A stretch of 64,000 bases of DNA, from contig CAZMHI010000012.1 of the NCBI GenBank assembly GCA_964566055.1, positions 18,163 through 82,162 of the forward strand, written 5' to 3'. The translations under genes and the position numbers were made by a program. The stretch is from TMED23 sp964566055. GTDB lineage: Bacteria > Pseudomonadota > Alphaproteobacteria > Rhodospirillales > UBA2165. This document shows, piece after piece, positions 34,205 through 43,581 of this stretch (positions are counted from its first letter, which is position 1; the number at the start of each line of letters is the position of its first letter). Below the pieces are notes generated by a model, which did no database searches, was not told the origin of the DNA, and saw nothing but the letters and a program-made list of their open reading frames with translations.

Positions 34205-35615
34205 GGCTACTACCACCCAGTTCAAATCAAATGTAAAGGAAGCGCTGGCTGACACTCAGTTGCAAAATGCGCTCGACCGGCTGCAATCAGGGTTCGTTAA
34301 AAAGCGCAGGGTTGCCAGCGAACGGCTGGAGGAATTTGAAGATTTAAGAGATCGGGCCCGCGATATCAAAACTCATACGATCGCGCATCTCGACGCCTAT
34401 CTCGAGATTTATCAGCAAAATGTCGAAGCCAGCGGCGGCCATGTTCATTGGGCGCGGGATGAAGCGGAAGCCCGGGAAATAATCTTAAGCATCTGTCAAA
34501 ACGCCAAAGCCAAAACTGTCACCAAAGGTAAATCGATGATCGGTGAGGAGATCGCCATCAATGAATATCTTGAAGCCAACGGCTTGGAACCCATTGAGAC
34601 CGATCTTGGCGAGTACATTATTCAATTACGCGGCGAAGCGCCCAGCCATATCATTGCCCCGGCCATCCATGTTTCGAAAGAACAGGTCGCCGATGCCTTC
34701 CGTGAAACTCACGAAGAATTGCCGGCTGAGCGGTCCCTGGAAGAGCCGGATGAATTGCTTGCCGAAGCCCGCGCTATGTTACGGGATAAATTCATCAACG
34801 CGGATGTCGGCATCACCGGTGCGAATTTCCTAATCGCCGAGACCGGCACCAGCGTTATCGTCACCAATGAAGGTAATGGCGATCTCACTCAGACCCTGCC
34901 GAAAGTTCACATTGCACTCGCCAGTATTGAAAAGGTAATTCCGACCCTGGAAGACGCCACGTCTTTGCTGAGGGTCTTAGCCAGAAGCGCCACCGGCCAG
35001 GAAATGTCATCTTATACGACGTTTTCAACCGGTCCCCGCCGTGCTGGTGATTTGGATGGGCCCGAGGAATACCATGTGGTAATTTTGGATAATGGCCGCA
35101 CCGATATGCTGGCGGGTAATTTTTCGGAAATGTTGCGTTGTATTCGCTGCGGTGCCTGTCTTAATCATTGCCCGGTTTATAATTCAATCGGCGGGCACGC
35201 CTATGGCTGGGTTTATCCGGGTCCGATGGGCTCGGTGCTGACCCCGGGGTTGATGGGCTTGGATGAGGCCGCTGATCTGCCGCAGGCCTCAACCTTGTGC
35301 GGAAAATGTGAAGAAGTTTGCCCCGTGCGCATTCCTTTACCGTCGATGCTCCGGCGCTGGCGGGACCAGGTCTATGCCCGCGATCTCGGCGACTGGCAGA
35401 CCAAATGGGCGCTCAAATGGTGGGCGGTCTTTGCCAAGCGCCCGGCGCTTTATCATTTCTTTGCCGGTCCCAAAATGCAAATGCTGGCGATGTGGGCCAG
35501 AAAACAAGGCCATCTGAAATCAATCCCGAGCCTTAAAGGCTGGACCAACAGCCGTAATTTCCCGGCGCCGCAAGGCAAAACCTTCCAGCAGCTTTGGAAG
35601 GAGAAAAAAAGATGA
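34197..35615 (+). CDS. lutB: L-lactate dehydrogenase iron-sulfur protein LutB/LldF
   Basis: From ATG 34197 the protein has 472 residues; an upstream frame to 34173 adds only residues overlapping lutA. It has a DUF162-like N-terminal domain (TKGKSMIGEEIAINEYLEANG; ITGANFLIAETGTSVIVTNEGN) and two 4Fe-4S sites, CIRCGACLNHCPVYNSIGG and CGKCEEVCPVRIPLPSML. It is the electron-transfer subunit of the LutABC complex. The end overlaps lutC by four bases. Confidence 0.95.
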   Translation: MVEATTTQFKSNVKEALADTQLQNALDRLQSGFVKKRRVASERLEEFEDLRDRARDIKTHTIAHLDAYLEIYQQNVEASGGHVHWARDEAEAREIILSICQNAKAKTVTKGKSMIGEEIAINEYLEANGLEPIETDLGEYIIQLRGEAPSHIIAPAIHVSKEQVADAFRETHEELPAERSLEEPDELLAEARAMLRDKFINADVGITGANFLIAETGTSVIVTNEGNGDLTQTLPKVHIALASIEKVIPTLEDATSLLRVLARSATGQEMSSYTTFSTGPRRAGDLDGPEEYHVVILDNGRTDMLAGNFSEMLRCIRCGACLNHCPVYNSIGGHAYGWVYPGPMGSVLTPGLMGLDEAADLPQASTLCGKCEEVCPVRIPLPSMLRRWRDQVYARDLGDWQTKWALKWWAVFAKRPALYHFFAGPKMQMLAMWARKQGHLKSIPSLKGWTNSRNFPAPQGKTFQQLWKEKKR

Positions 35616-36307
35616 GTGCGCGGGAAAGCATATTAAACAGAATTGGCGCTGCGCTGGACAACGACAGCGATAAATCGGGAAGGGCTGCTACGGCTGCGGC
35701 ACGAATTCAGACACCACCAAACAATCTTATCCCTGCCCGGGCAAAGGTGTCAGCTGAGGATCAAGTGCAATTGTTTCGGGACTGGGCGGAAGAGGTCGCG
35801 GCCACCACCGATAGGGTGGAAAGTCTGGACGATCTTCCGGCAGCCCTGGCAGCCTATCTCTCCAGCCAGAATCTGCCGAGCGAAGTTAAGTCCTCTGATG
35901 ATCCGTTGCTGGGACAAGTGGACTGGGCAAAACAACCGACCCTTACGCGGCGCACCGGAATTGCCGAAGAGGCCGATCAAGCTAGCCTCGCCGTCGCTTT
36001 TGCCGGTATTGCCGAGACCGGTACGCTGGTGCTGCACGCCGCACCGGAAAGTCCGACGACCCTTAATTTTTTACCTGAGACCCATGTCGTGGTGCTGCCG
36101 CGCTCCCGCCTCACTGGCGATTACGAGACAACCTGGAATCGCTTGCGGGATGAATTAGGTGGTGAGCCAGCTGACTTACCCAAGAAATTACCAAGGGTCG
36201 TTAATTGGATCACCGGGCCGTCGCGGACTGGTGACATCGAGCAGGAAATTCTGCTCGGTATTCACGGCCCCCGCCGCCTCCATATTATCATTGTCGATGA
36301 GGCCTGA
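35612..36307 (+). CDS. lutC: lactate utilisation protein LutC/LldG
   Basis: From ATG 35612 the protein has 231 residues, with GGAAGGAG 8 bases upstream. It is a DUF162 (LUD) domain protein: SLAVAFAGIAETGTLVLHAAPESP, HVVVLPRSRLTGDYETTWNRL, and WITGPSRTGDIEQEILLGIHGPRRLHIIIVDE. It completes lutABC. Four bases separate it from the Smr gene, so the cassette is embedded in a longer operon. Confidence 0.94.
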   Translation: MSARESILNRIGAALDNDSDKSGRAATAAARIQTPPNNLIPARAKVSAEDQVQLFRDWAEEVAATTDRVESLDDLPAALAAYLSSQNLPSEVKSSDDPLLGQVDWAKQPTLTRRTGIAEEADQASLAVAFAGIAETGTLVLHAAPESPTTLNFLPETHVVVLPRSRLTGDYETTWNRLRDELGGEPADLPKKLPRVVNWITGPSRTGDIEQEILLGIHGPRRLHIIIVDEA

Positions 36308-36310
36308 GGC

Positions 36311-36904
36311 ATGGCGAAAAAGAAAAAAGAAATTGATGACGCTGATCTTTTGGCTTTTGCCATGAAAGACGTTGAGCCTTTGCCCGGGCGTGAGATTAAA
36401 AAAAATCTCGATCATAAACCACCCCAAGAAAAAACCGCCATCAAGCGATCTCCGAATGCGCATCTTCGTGCTGCCCCGCCTGTCAAAAACTCGGATCAGC
36501 CAACCCTCAGCCATGGCGACACACCGGGTCTTGATAAACGCTCGGCTCAACGGCTCAAACGCGGCCAGATGCAAATCGAAGCCCGGCTTGATCTCCATGG
36601 TCACCGCCAGGACGAAGCCCACCGTGCGCTTAACGGTTTTATTGCCGGGGCCGCTAAAGCGGGTAAGCGCTGCGTGTTGGTGATCACGGGTAAGGGCATA
36701 AGATTGGATGAGAATAGCCGGGGTGGGGTGCCGGGGGAAAATCAAAGACAGGTTGGAGTATTGCGCGAAATGGTGCCGCGCTGGCTCAATGAAGAGCCGA
36801 ACCGCAGCCGTATCCTGTCGTTCAATCATGCGACCCAGGCTGATGGTGGCACCGGCGCACTCTATGTTTTGCTGAAGCGCAGACGGGCGGGAGACCGGTC
36901 ATGA
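36311..36904 (+). CDS. Smr (MutS2 C-terminal) domain protein
   Basis: The 197-residue protein has a basic N-terminal leader (MAKKKKEIDDADLLAFAMKDV) and a C-terminal Smr domain: IEARLDLHGHRQDEAHRALNGFI with the DLHG motif, CVLVITGKGIRL with the G-K-G loop, and VPRWLNEEPNRSRILSFNHATQADGGTGALYVLLKR. Smr domains are nucleases or nucleic-acid binders; stand-alone alphaproteobacterial versions are unstudied. It overlaps the XRE gene by four bases (ATGA). Confidence 0.92.
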   Translation: MAKKKKEIDDADLLAFAMKDVEPLPGREIKKNLDHKPPQEKTAIKRSPNAHLRAAPPVKNSDQPTLSHGDTPGLDKRSAQRLKRGQMQIEARLDLHGHRQDEAHRALNGFIAGAAKAGKRCVLVITGKGIRLDENSRGGVPGENQRQVGVLREMVPRWLNEEPNRSRILSFNHATQADGGTGALYVLLKRRRAGDRS

Positions 36905-37263
36905 CTCCTTTCGGCAAACGGGTGCGCGAGCTCAGGTCAGCAAAAAATATTCAGCTCAAGCAAATGGCCGAAGACCTGCACGTCTCCTCTGCCTATCTCT
37001 CAGCGCTGGAACACGGCAATCGGGGCCGCCCGGGCCCGGGCTTTGTCATGCAGATTGCAAATTATTTTGAATTGATTTGGGATCAAGTTGATGAATTGAA
37101 AGAGCTTGCCGAGCTTTCCCATCCCCGGGTGCCGGTCGATACTTCGGGCCTTGATCCGAAAGCGACGCTCTTGGCGAACCTCTTGGCCAAGCATATTCAC
37201 GAGCTCGACAACGCTACCATCACCCGCATCTTGACCGAGATGGGTTTTGATGAGGCGGAGTAG
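36901..37263 (+). CDS. XRE-family helix-turn-helix regulator
   Basis: The 120-residue protein is one helix-turn-helix_3 domain (residues about 7-65: VRELRSAKNIQLKQMAEDLHVSSAYLSALEHGNRGRPGPGFVMQIANYF) followed by a short helical tail. It binds DNA as a dimer; the target is unknown. It follows Smr in the mltA-smr-XRE order common in the class. Confidence 0.92.
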   Translation: MTPFGKRVRELRSAKNIQLKQMAEDLHVSSAYLSALEHGNRGRPGPGFVMQIANYFELIWDQVDELKELAELSHPRVPVDTSGLDPKATLLANLLAKHIHELDNATITRILTEMGFDEAE

Positions 37264-37362
37264 TGCTTTCTCCCTCACATAAAACCTACGATTTGTTGAT
37301 TTGACCCCTGGTTCTACGCATTGTTTCCTATTGGGATATTTATAAATCTGGGGAGATTTAAA

Positions 37363-38244
37363 ATGCGCAATCAAACTGCAAAATTATTTTTACTCACCTT
37401 GGCGGTTGCCGGATTTACAATTTTTACGCCAATATCTGAAGCCCAGGCCCAGCGGCCAAGCGGGCCGCCAAAGCGCTCGATAAAAAATGTTACGGGCGAC
37501 ATCTATCGCTATCAAAACAATTTTCATTTTGGCATGCTGGTGGAAACTAAGGACAGTATTGTCGTTACTGACCCGATAAACGCAGACATGGTGAAATGGC
37601 TGAGAAGCGAAATTAAAAAGCGCTTCAATAAGCCGGTAACTCATGCGATTTATTCCCATAGTCACGGTGATCACAATACGGGCGGTGAAGAATGGGGCAA
37701 AGACGTTGAAGTGATCGCCCATGAAAAACTGCGGGCTGAAGTTTTGTCTGGTAAAGCGAAGACAGGTTTGCCAACGCAAGTTTTCGATGACGAAATGGTT
37801 TTCCGCCTAGGTGGTAAAACCTTTGAGCTTAAATATCTGGGCATCGGACATGGCACGGATTTGATTGCCACTGTGGTACGCCCGGAAAATGCGGCTTTTG
37901 TGGTAGATTTAGCCTCAAAAAACCGCCTGCCGTTCAGGAATTTTCCACGTACCGATATCGACGGGCTGATCAAGCAGATCAAGACCGTTGAAAGCCTCAA
38001 GTTTAAAACTCTGATCCCGGCCCATGGCAGTGTCGGCACCCATGCTCACGTAAAAGCTTTTCGGATCTATATTGAAACCTTGCGCTCTCGTGTCGCAGCA
38101 GGTCTCAAAGCCGGTAAATCGGCAGATGATCTGGTGAAATCCGTTACGATGTCGGAATATAAGCACTGGGACGGTTATAAATTCTTCCGCAAAGCCAACG
38201 TTCAGGGTATGGCTGCCTGGTTGCAGAAGAAAGGTTCGATGTAA
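37363..38244 (+). CDS. exported metallo-beta-lactamase-fold hydrolase
   Basis: From ATG 37363 (preceded by GGGGAGATTTAAA) the product has 293 residues. A signal peptide, LFLLTLAVAGFTIFTPISEAQAQ, predicts periplasmic location. The zinc-binding HSHGDHNTGGEEW and the later LIPAHGSVGTH fit the MBL fold, although the first metal motif HSHGDH is the only complete one I can see; a third ligand lies in VVDLASKNRLP. Substrate unknown; the class includes beta-lactamase-like and quinoprotein-accessory hydrolases. It ends at a good terminator. Confidence 0.85.
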   Translation: MRNQTAKLFLLTLAVAGFTIFTPISEAQAQRPSGPPKRSIKNVTGDIYRYQNNFHFGMLVETKDSIVVTDPINADMVKWLRSEIKKRFNKPVTHAIYSHSHGDHNTGGEEWGKDVEVIAHEKLRAEVLSGKAKTGLPTQVFDDEMVFRLGGKTFELKYLGIGHGTDLIATVVRPENAAFVVDLASKNRLPFRNFPRTDIDGLIKQIKTVESLKFKTLIPAHGSVGTHAHVKAFRIYIETLRSRVAAGLKAGKSADDLVKSVTMSEYKHWDGYKFFRKANVQGMAAWLQKKGSM

Positions 38245-38254
38245 GGAGAATTTG

Positions 38255-38288
38255 GGGGACGTGTATATGATACATGTCCCCGGTTTTT
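38255..38288 (+). terminator. Rho-independent terminator after the MBL-fold gene
   Basis: GGGGACGTGTAT pairs with ATACATGTCCCC (38255-38266 and 38270-38281), 12 base pairs with one G-U wobble and a 3-base loop. The run GGTTTTT follows at 38282-38288. It begins 11 bases after the stop codon of the plus-strand gene. Confidence 0.88.
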
Positions 38289-38311
38289 ACTGTAGCACGG
38301 CAGCGGCTGCT

Positions 38312-38620
38312 TTAGCCGTAAACTGCGATTGCCGTCAGCATTTCCGCGACCTGCTCAGGATCTCTTAGAAACTTTAAGCCAAGCTGATTTTCCCGTTGCC
38401 AAGCTATTTCCGCAGGAATAGCGCCAAACTGATCAATTTTCAAATTTATCGGAGAATTGCCAATCGCCGGTATAAGAATCTCCAATTTTGCCCCGCCCAC
38501 AGATATGTCACGCACTTTACCGGTGGCTTCTTTTCCCTCGTATTCAATGATTGCATCGGCGAGGACAGAATTACGCTTGTGTTTGCGCTGATTTGTGAAA
38601 GCTTTTTCTGTAGACGACAT
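38312..38620 (-). CDS. PilZ domain protein
   Basis: The 102-residue protein is a single PilZ domain: RKHKRNSVLADAIIEYEG near the N-terminus supplies the arginine-rich switch (RxxxR-like), and VRDISVGGAKLEILI is the D/NxSxxG motif. Such proteins bind cyclic di-GMP and alter motility, polysaccharide or secretion. The output partner is not evident. It stands alone between two terminator-separated units. Confidence 0.85.
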   Translation of the reverse strand: MSSTEKAFTNQRKHKRNSVLADAIIEYEGKEATGKVRDISVGGAKLEILIPAIGNSPINLKIDQFGAIPAEIAWQRENQLGLKFLRDPEQVAEMLTAIAVYG

Positions 38621-38763
38621 CTGAATAATCTCTCTGCGCTAGTTTTGAAAATATGCGTGAATAGTATAGTACTCTAAATACTTGTCAAAACCGACAATTA
38701 TTTCAAGAACACTCTTAATATTTTTGCAACCATTACAGACGCTTCGAGGCTTTTGTTAGCAAT

Positions 38764-40764
38764 CTACCGCAGTGCCGCCGCAATATTGCCGCCATCTACG
38801 GTGATAACAGCCGCCGTGGTTTTTGGAGAGAGGGCCAGATCAACAAAGGCTTTGGCGACATCTTCAGCAGTGACTTCCTCGCCTAAAAGATTGCCGCTCA
38901 TATAGTCATCTTCGGACAAGGCGCGGGCTTTTGAGCGAGACGAAATCATGTCATCGGTCAAGAGACCTGAGCGGATGCGGTCGGCGTTAACAGCGTTTGA
39001 GGTAATGCCGTCCTTGCCGTGATCTACCGCATATTGCCGCATCAAAAATAACGTTGCAGCCTTGGGCAAACCGTAGGGACCAAAATCGGCACCCGGATTG
39101 ACGGCTTGCTTGGAAGTATTAAACAGTAAACGCCCGCCTAAACCCTGCGCCCGCATTACCCGGACCGCATTTTGCGCAATCGACTGATGGGCAAAAAAGT
39201 TGAGCTCGAAACTTTTCCGGATGATGGTTTCATCCACGGTGCCGATCTCGCCCTGCCAGGCCGCCCCGGCATTCGAGACCACAATATCGACGCCGCCGAG
39301 AGATTTGCAGGCCTGATCAAAGGCGCGGCGGACATCTTTTGGCTTAGTAACATCGCAAGCGAGACCTAAGCCATTGACATTTTCTGCCACTTTTTCCGCC
39401 GCTTTGGCCTTGAGATCAAGCACCACCACCGAAGCCCCCTGATCGGCAAATGCCTCGGCTGTGGCAGCGCCAATCCCGGAACCACCCCCGGTCACCAGAG
39501 CGACCAGTCCTTGTAAAGGCAGGGGTGTAACACTAGAGCGCTTGGCGGCCTCCAATGACCAATATTCAATATCGAAAATGTCAGCCTCGCTTGCCGGGCG
39601 GTAACGGCCAATCGCTTCGGCGGCAGTGATAACCTCTATATTGGTTTCGGCCAAATCAGCAGCGATGCCTGCCTCTGTCATTGAGCGGCCAACACCAAAC
39701 AGCCCCAACCCCGGCACCAGAACGACCCGGGGTGTGGCATCCCGGACAATTTTTTCACCGCCATGGCGCTGGTTGTGTTTGACGTAAGTGCTCAAATAGC
39801 GGGTTTCAAATTGATCAACGGCCTTATCTGCTTTAGCCCAAAAACTTTCAAGGGTCCCGGCATCCGGGGCGGGCAGGATCAGCGGTTTCGGCTTGGTCCA
39901 GATGACATGATCAGGTGTCACGGGGCCAGCTGTGCCATACCGTTTAAGCTCCTTACCACCGACAAAGTTCTTAATCCCGGCATTGCTGCGAAAATCAAGC
40001 AGCCAGCCGGGACCAAGGGCGCCCCGGATAATCGGCGCAATTTCCGCAGGCGGGCTTAGTTTTACCGGCAGTTTTATTTGAGCAAAGCCTTTTTGGCGTT
40101 TTTTCTTGAGCGCAGCTTCAGCGAGCGATACCAGCTTGATCATGCGGTCATAAGCTTCCTTAGCCGTTTCGCCGAATGTGAATAGCCCGTGCTTCATCAA
40201 CACCACACCATCAATATCGGGATTTTTCCGCCTGGCCGCCGCCGCTTTCTTTGCCAGCGCTAAACCTGACATTGCATAAGGCACCACAGCCGCCCGTTTA
40301 CCAAAAGCCTTGGCGCAAAGCTTGGCTCCCTCGGCTTGATTGGTTAAGGCCAGCACCACATTGGCGTGGGTGTGCAGCACGAATTTATCCGGTAAAAAAG
40401 CATGCAGCAGGGTTTCAACCGACGGGTTGGGCGCGTCCGGATCAAGCTTGGCGGCCCGCAATACCTTCATCATATCGTCACCGGCCAGGCTATCGAGCGC
40501 CTGCAAATCGGCAAGATCTTCGAGCTCAAGGGCGGGAAACCCAGCCGGCTCGATTGTCGCCATGTCCGAGCCACTGCCTTTGACGTAGAGAAAACCTTCT
40601 TTTGTTTTCACCGAACTATTGCCGCCGCCATGGCGCACCAGCTCCGGCACCTTGCCCAAAAGCTGAGAGACATAAACGCAAGAGGCTAAATCCGGGGAGA
40701 CTTTATTTTTGCGGAAGCGGTTAATTGCCGCCCGCGCTGCTTTTTCAGAATATTGATTTTTCAT
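38764..40764 (-). CDS. bifunctional class II aldolase / short-chain dehydrogenase
   Basis: From the ATG at 40764 the product has 666 residues; a longer frame to 40794 adds 10. The N-terminal about 400 residues form a class II aldolase/adducin domain (RHGGGNSSVKTKEGFLYVKGSG; LHTHANVVLALTN; VLMKHGLFTFGE), and the C-terminal about 250 form an SDR (ALVTGGGSGIGAATAEAFADQG; SNAGAAWQ; YGLPKAATLFLMRQYAV with the YxxxK). Such fusions are annotated as rhamnulose-1-phosphate aldolase/lactaldehyde dehydrogenase, cleaving a sugar phosphate and oxidising L-lactaldehyde to lactate. No rhamnose gene is adjacent, so the substrate is uncertain. The lutABC genes 3 kb away could take up a lactate product. Confidence 0.9.
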   Translation of the reverse strand: MKNQYSEKAARAAINRFRKNKVSPDLASCVYVSQLLGKVPELVRHGGGNSSVKTKEGFLYVKGSGSDMATIEPAGFPALELEDLADLQALDSLAGDDMMKVLRAAKLDPDAPNPSVETLLHAFLPDKFVLHTHANVVLALTNQAEGAKLCAKAFGKRAAVVPYAMSGLALAKKAAAARRKNPDIDGVVLMKHGLFTFGETAKEAYDRMIKLVSLAEAALKKKRQKGFAQIKLPVKLSPPAEIAPIIRGALGPGWLLDFRSNAGIKNFVGGKELKRYGTAGPVTPDHVIWTKPKPLILPAPDAGTLESFWAKADKAVDQFETRYLSTYVKHNQRHGGEKIVRDATPRVVLVPGLGLFGVGRSMTEAGIAADLAETNIEVITAAEAIGRYRPASEADIFDIEYWSLEAAKRSSVTPLPLQGLVALVTGGGSGIGAATAEAFADQGASVVVLDLKAKAAEKVAENVNGLGLACDVTKPKDVRRAFDQACKSLGGVDIVVSNAGAAWQGEIGTVDETIIRKSFELNFFAHQSIAQNAVRVMRAQGLGGRLLFNTSKQAVNPGADFGPYGLPKAATLFLMRQYAVDHGKDGITSNAVNADRIRSGLLTDDMISSRSKARALSEDDYMSGNLLGEEVTAEDVAKAFVDLALSPKTTAAVITVDGGNIAAALR

Positions 40765-40872
40765 CTCACGAGTGTGCCGGAAAACTGCGCTCACCGGAAG
40801 GTGATAAGTACCTATTGGTGAAAATTTCTTCTAGGGCTACCATTGCATAGAATTTGAACTATATCACCCGGA

Positions 40873-42474
40873 GTGCCAAAGAGCCAAAAGACGCGGGAAC
40901 GTATGATGGATCAAATAGTCGAAGCCAGTACGGAATATATGCTTTCGGTCGAACCGGTGGCGGAAACAATCCGCGTCGAGTTTGGTGACGAAACCATCGC
41001 GGAATCAAGCCAAACGCTTAGGTTAAACGAGGGCCGCTACGCGCCGGTTTATTATTTTCCGATGGAAGATATCAATCAAAGCTTATTGGCAAAATCTGAA
41101 CGCACCACGCTGTGCCCGTTTAAGGGGATCGCCTCTTACTGGAATCTAATCACCGAAAACCAAAAGGCCGAAGACGTCGCCTGGAGTTACGAGGATCCGG
41201 ATCAGACGGTGGCGCCGATAAAAGGCTATGTGTCCTTTTATTGGGACCAAATGGATGCCTGGTATGCTGATGGTGAGTTAATTGATGAGGCCGAACGGAA
41301 AACCGCGCCGGTTAGCGCTAACCCCTTAAGCAATTGGCTGTTAGCAGAAGCCTGGAACGCCGAATCGACCGCCGATCTCATTGGTAAGTTTAGCAAATGC
41401 CTGGTCGAAAAGGGCATTCCGGTCACCCGTTTCCGCATCATTATCAAAGCCCTGCATCCGCAGCTTTACGCCCGGGGTTTTACCTGGAACCTGGGTGATG
41501 ACGATGTGTCGGAGTTCGATGCCGATTTTGAAATCATTAATACGCCAGCCTATAAAGCTTCTCCGTTTGCAACAATTATCGAAGGCTCAGCCGGTATCCG
41601 TCGGCGGCTCGAAGGCGATAGTCCGGTGCTTGATTATCCCATTCTCGAAGAAATACTTGAGCAGGGCGCCACCGATTATGTAGCCATGCCGCTGGTGTTT
41701 TCGGATGGTCAGCGCAATGTTTTCTCGATGATGACCGATCAAAAAGGCGGCTTTACCACGGATGCTCTCGGTCATATTTATGAGATTATGCCGGCTCTCA
41801 GCCGCCTGATTGAAATGCATTATGTGCGCCGCACGGCGGTGACGCTGCTTGATACTTACCTCGGTGAGCAAACCGGCAAACGCGTCATGGACGGCCAGAT
41901 CAAGCGCGGCGATGGTGACGACCTCCATGCGGTGATCTGGTTTTGCGATCTAAGAAATTCAACCTCACTGTCCGAAACCATGCCGCGTGAAGACTTTCTC
42001 AAAATGCTCAATCAGTTTTTGGAAGCCATGGCCGATGCTGTGCTTGATGCCGGTGGTGAGGTCTTGCGCTATATCGGCGATGCTGCACTGGCGATCTTTC
42101 CTATCGCCGACAACGACACTGCGGTTACCCAGAAAGCCATCTTTGCTGCCGAGGACGCGCTTCAACGTATGAAAGTCATAAATCAGGAGCGGGCCGGGAA
42201 CGGTGAAGCTGAAATCGGCTTTGGTATCGGCCTGCATTTGGGAGATGTCACCTATGGCAATATTGGCAGCCCAAACCGGCTTGAATTTACAGTGATCGGC
42301 CCCGCTGCCAATGAAGCAGCCCGCATAGAGGGCCTGACCAAGGACTATAAAGTGCCGTTGCTGATATCAGAAAGTTTCAAATCCAGTTTTCCCGGTGAGC
42401 TTAAATCTCTGGGCCAGACGGCTCTGAGGGGTATTGAGGCCGAGCAGGAAATTTTTACGCTTCCGGCGCTTTAA
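40873..42474 (+). CDS. DUF427 domain - class III adenylate/guanylate cyclase fusion
   Basis: The 533-residue protein starts at GTG 40873, or ATG at 40903 (10 residues shorter). The N-terminal part, ETIRVEFGDETIAESSQTLR and YYFPMEDINQSLL with LCPFKGIASYWNLI, is a DUF427 domain (about 24-120). A middle region (about 150-340) resembles the sensor-like part of rhizobial cyclases. The C-terminal cyclase domain has the metal Asp residues in VIWFCDLRNSTSLSE and LRYIGDAALAIFP, and the transition-state residues in VIGPAANEAARIEG. All appear intact, so it should make cAMP or cGMP in the cytosol. A two-base gap separates it from the MBL-fold lipoprotein gene. Confidence 0.9.
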   Translation: MPKSQKTRERMMDQIVEASTEYMLSVEPVAETIRVEFGDETIAESSQTLRLNEGRYAPVYYFPMEDINQSLLAKSERTTLCPFKGIASYWNLITENQKAEDVAWSYEDPDQTVAPIKGYVSFYWDQMDAWYADGELIDEAERKTAPVSANPLSNWLLAEAWNAESTADLIGKFSKCLVEKGIPVTRFRIIIKALHPQLYARGFTWNLGDDDVSEFDADFEIINTPAYKASPFATIIEGSAGIRRRLEGDSPVLDYPILEEILEQGATDYVAMPLVFSDGQRNVFSMMTDQKGGFTTDALGHIYEIMPALSRLIEMHYVRRTAVTLLDTYLGEQTGKRVMDGQIKRGDGDDLHAVIWFCDLRNSTSLSETMPREDFLKMLNQFLEAMADAVLDAGGEVLRYIGDAALAIFPIADNDTAVTQKAIFAAEDALQRMKVINQERAGNGEAEIGFGIGLHLGDVTYGNIGSPNRLEFTVIGPAANEAARIEGLTKDYKVPLLISESFKSSFPGELKSLGQTALRGIEAEQEIFTLPAL

Positions 42475-42475
42475 T

Positions 42476-43567
42476 ATGACCAGCCTGTACGTGCCTTTTC
42501 TGCGCCTATTCGTTCTTTCGGTAATTCTGACGTTTGGCCTCACCGCCTGTACCGGCAGTTTTGCCCAAAATAGACATTTCGATGCTGCCAAATCTCATCA
42601 CACAGAATCAGGATTTCAAAATCCGCCTGGCAGTCCAAAACGCATCTTTCAGCCACTTCGATTTGTCCGCTTTTTTGTCGGGCGGATAACAGCGGACCAT
42701 GATCAGTTGATCCTGTCAAAGGGCCATATTGTGCCTCCGGAAGAAGTTAAACAACAATATGCCGCCGCACCAAAAGACGCCCGGATCACCTGGATCGGCC
42801 ATGCCAGCTTTCTGATCGGCCTCAACGGATTGAATATTCTTACCGATCCGCAATTTTCGAGGCGCGCCTCACCGTTTTCCTTTTTTGGCCCGATACGTTA
42901 CGCCCCGCCGGGGATGGAAATCAAAGACCTGCCGAAGATCGATGTGATCCTAATCTCGCACAATCATTATGACTCAATGGATGAGAAAAGTTTGCGCGCA
43001 CTTGCCATACACAGCCCCGACGTGCGCGTGTTGGTGCCATTGGGAGATGGTGATTTAGTGCGCGAATGGGGACTAAAAAATGTTACGGAGATGGATTGGT
43101 ATGACAAAATAAAAGTGGCAGACGTAACGTTTCAATCCACGCCGGCGATCCACTTCTCCAGCCGCGGGCTATTCGACCGGGATGAGTCGCTCTGGCAGAG
43201 TATGACCATTACCGCTCAAATCAATGGTAAGCCTAAAAAAATCTGGTTTGCCGGTGATACCGGGCTGGGTCCCTTTTTCAAACAGGAAGTTGCAAAAAAA
43301 ATTGGCCCTATTGATATTGGGTTGATGCCCAATGGCGCTTTTCTGCCGCGCGATGTTATGAAGCCGGTTCATGTTTCGCCGGAAGAAGCCATGGAGCTCG
43401 CTAAGATCATGCAGGTTAAAACGGTTATCCCGATGCATTGGGGCACGTTTCCCTTGGGCGAGGATCTCCCCGAAGAAGGCAAAGCGCGCTTTCTCGCTGC
43501 GCCCGCTCCCGGCATCAAAAAAGTTATGATGCGGATCGGCGAGACGCTCGATCTGAACGGGCTTTAA
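42476..43567 (+). CDS. lipoprotein with metallo-beta-lactamase fold (NAPE-PLD-like)
   Basis: From ATG 42476 the product has 363 residues. The signal ends in a lipobox, ILTFGLTACTGS. The MBL-fold core, ITWIGHASFLIGLNGLNILTD, DVILISHNHYDSMDEKSLRAL, WFAGDTGLGPFFKQ and VIPMHWGTFPLGED, matches the UlaG/NAPE-hydrolysing phospholipase D group. The HNHYD variant of HxHxDH, with Ser following Asp, is the usual state in that group. It is probably a phosphodiesterase acting in the periplasm. It converges with the large cyclase gene. Confidence 0.85.
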   Translation: MTSLYVPFLRLFVLSVILTFGLTACTGSFAQNRHFDAAKSHHTESGFQNPPGSPKRIFQPLRFVRFFVGRITADHDQLILSKGHIVPPEEVKQQYAAAPKDARITWIGHASFLIGLNGLNILTDPQFSRRASPFSFFGPIRYAPPGMEIKDLPKIDVILISHNHYDSMDEKSLRALAIHSPDVRVLVPLGDGDLVREWGLKNVTEMDWYDKIKVADVTFQSTPAIHFSSRGLFDRDESLWQSMTITAQINGKPKKIWFAGDTGLGPFFKQEVAKKIGPIDIGLMPNGAFLPRDVMKPVHVSPEEAMELAKIMQVKTVIPMHWGTFPLGEDLPEEGKARFLAAPAPGIKKVMMRIGETLDLNGL

Positions 43568-43581
43568 TTTTTTACTGTACT

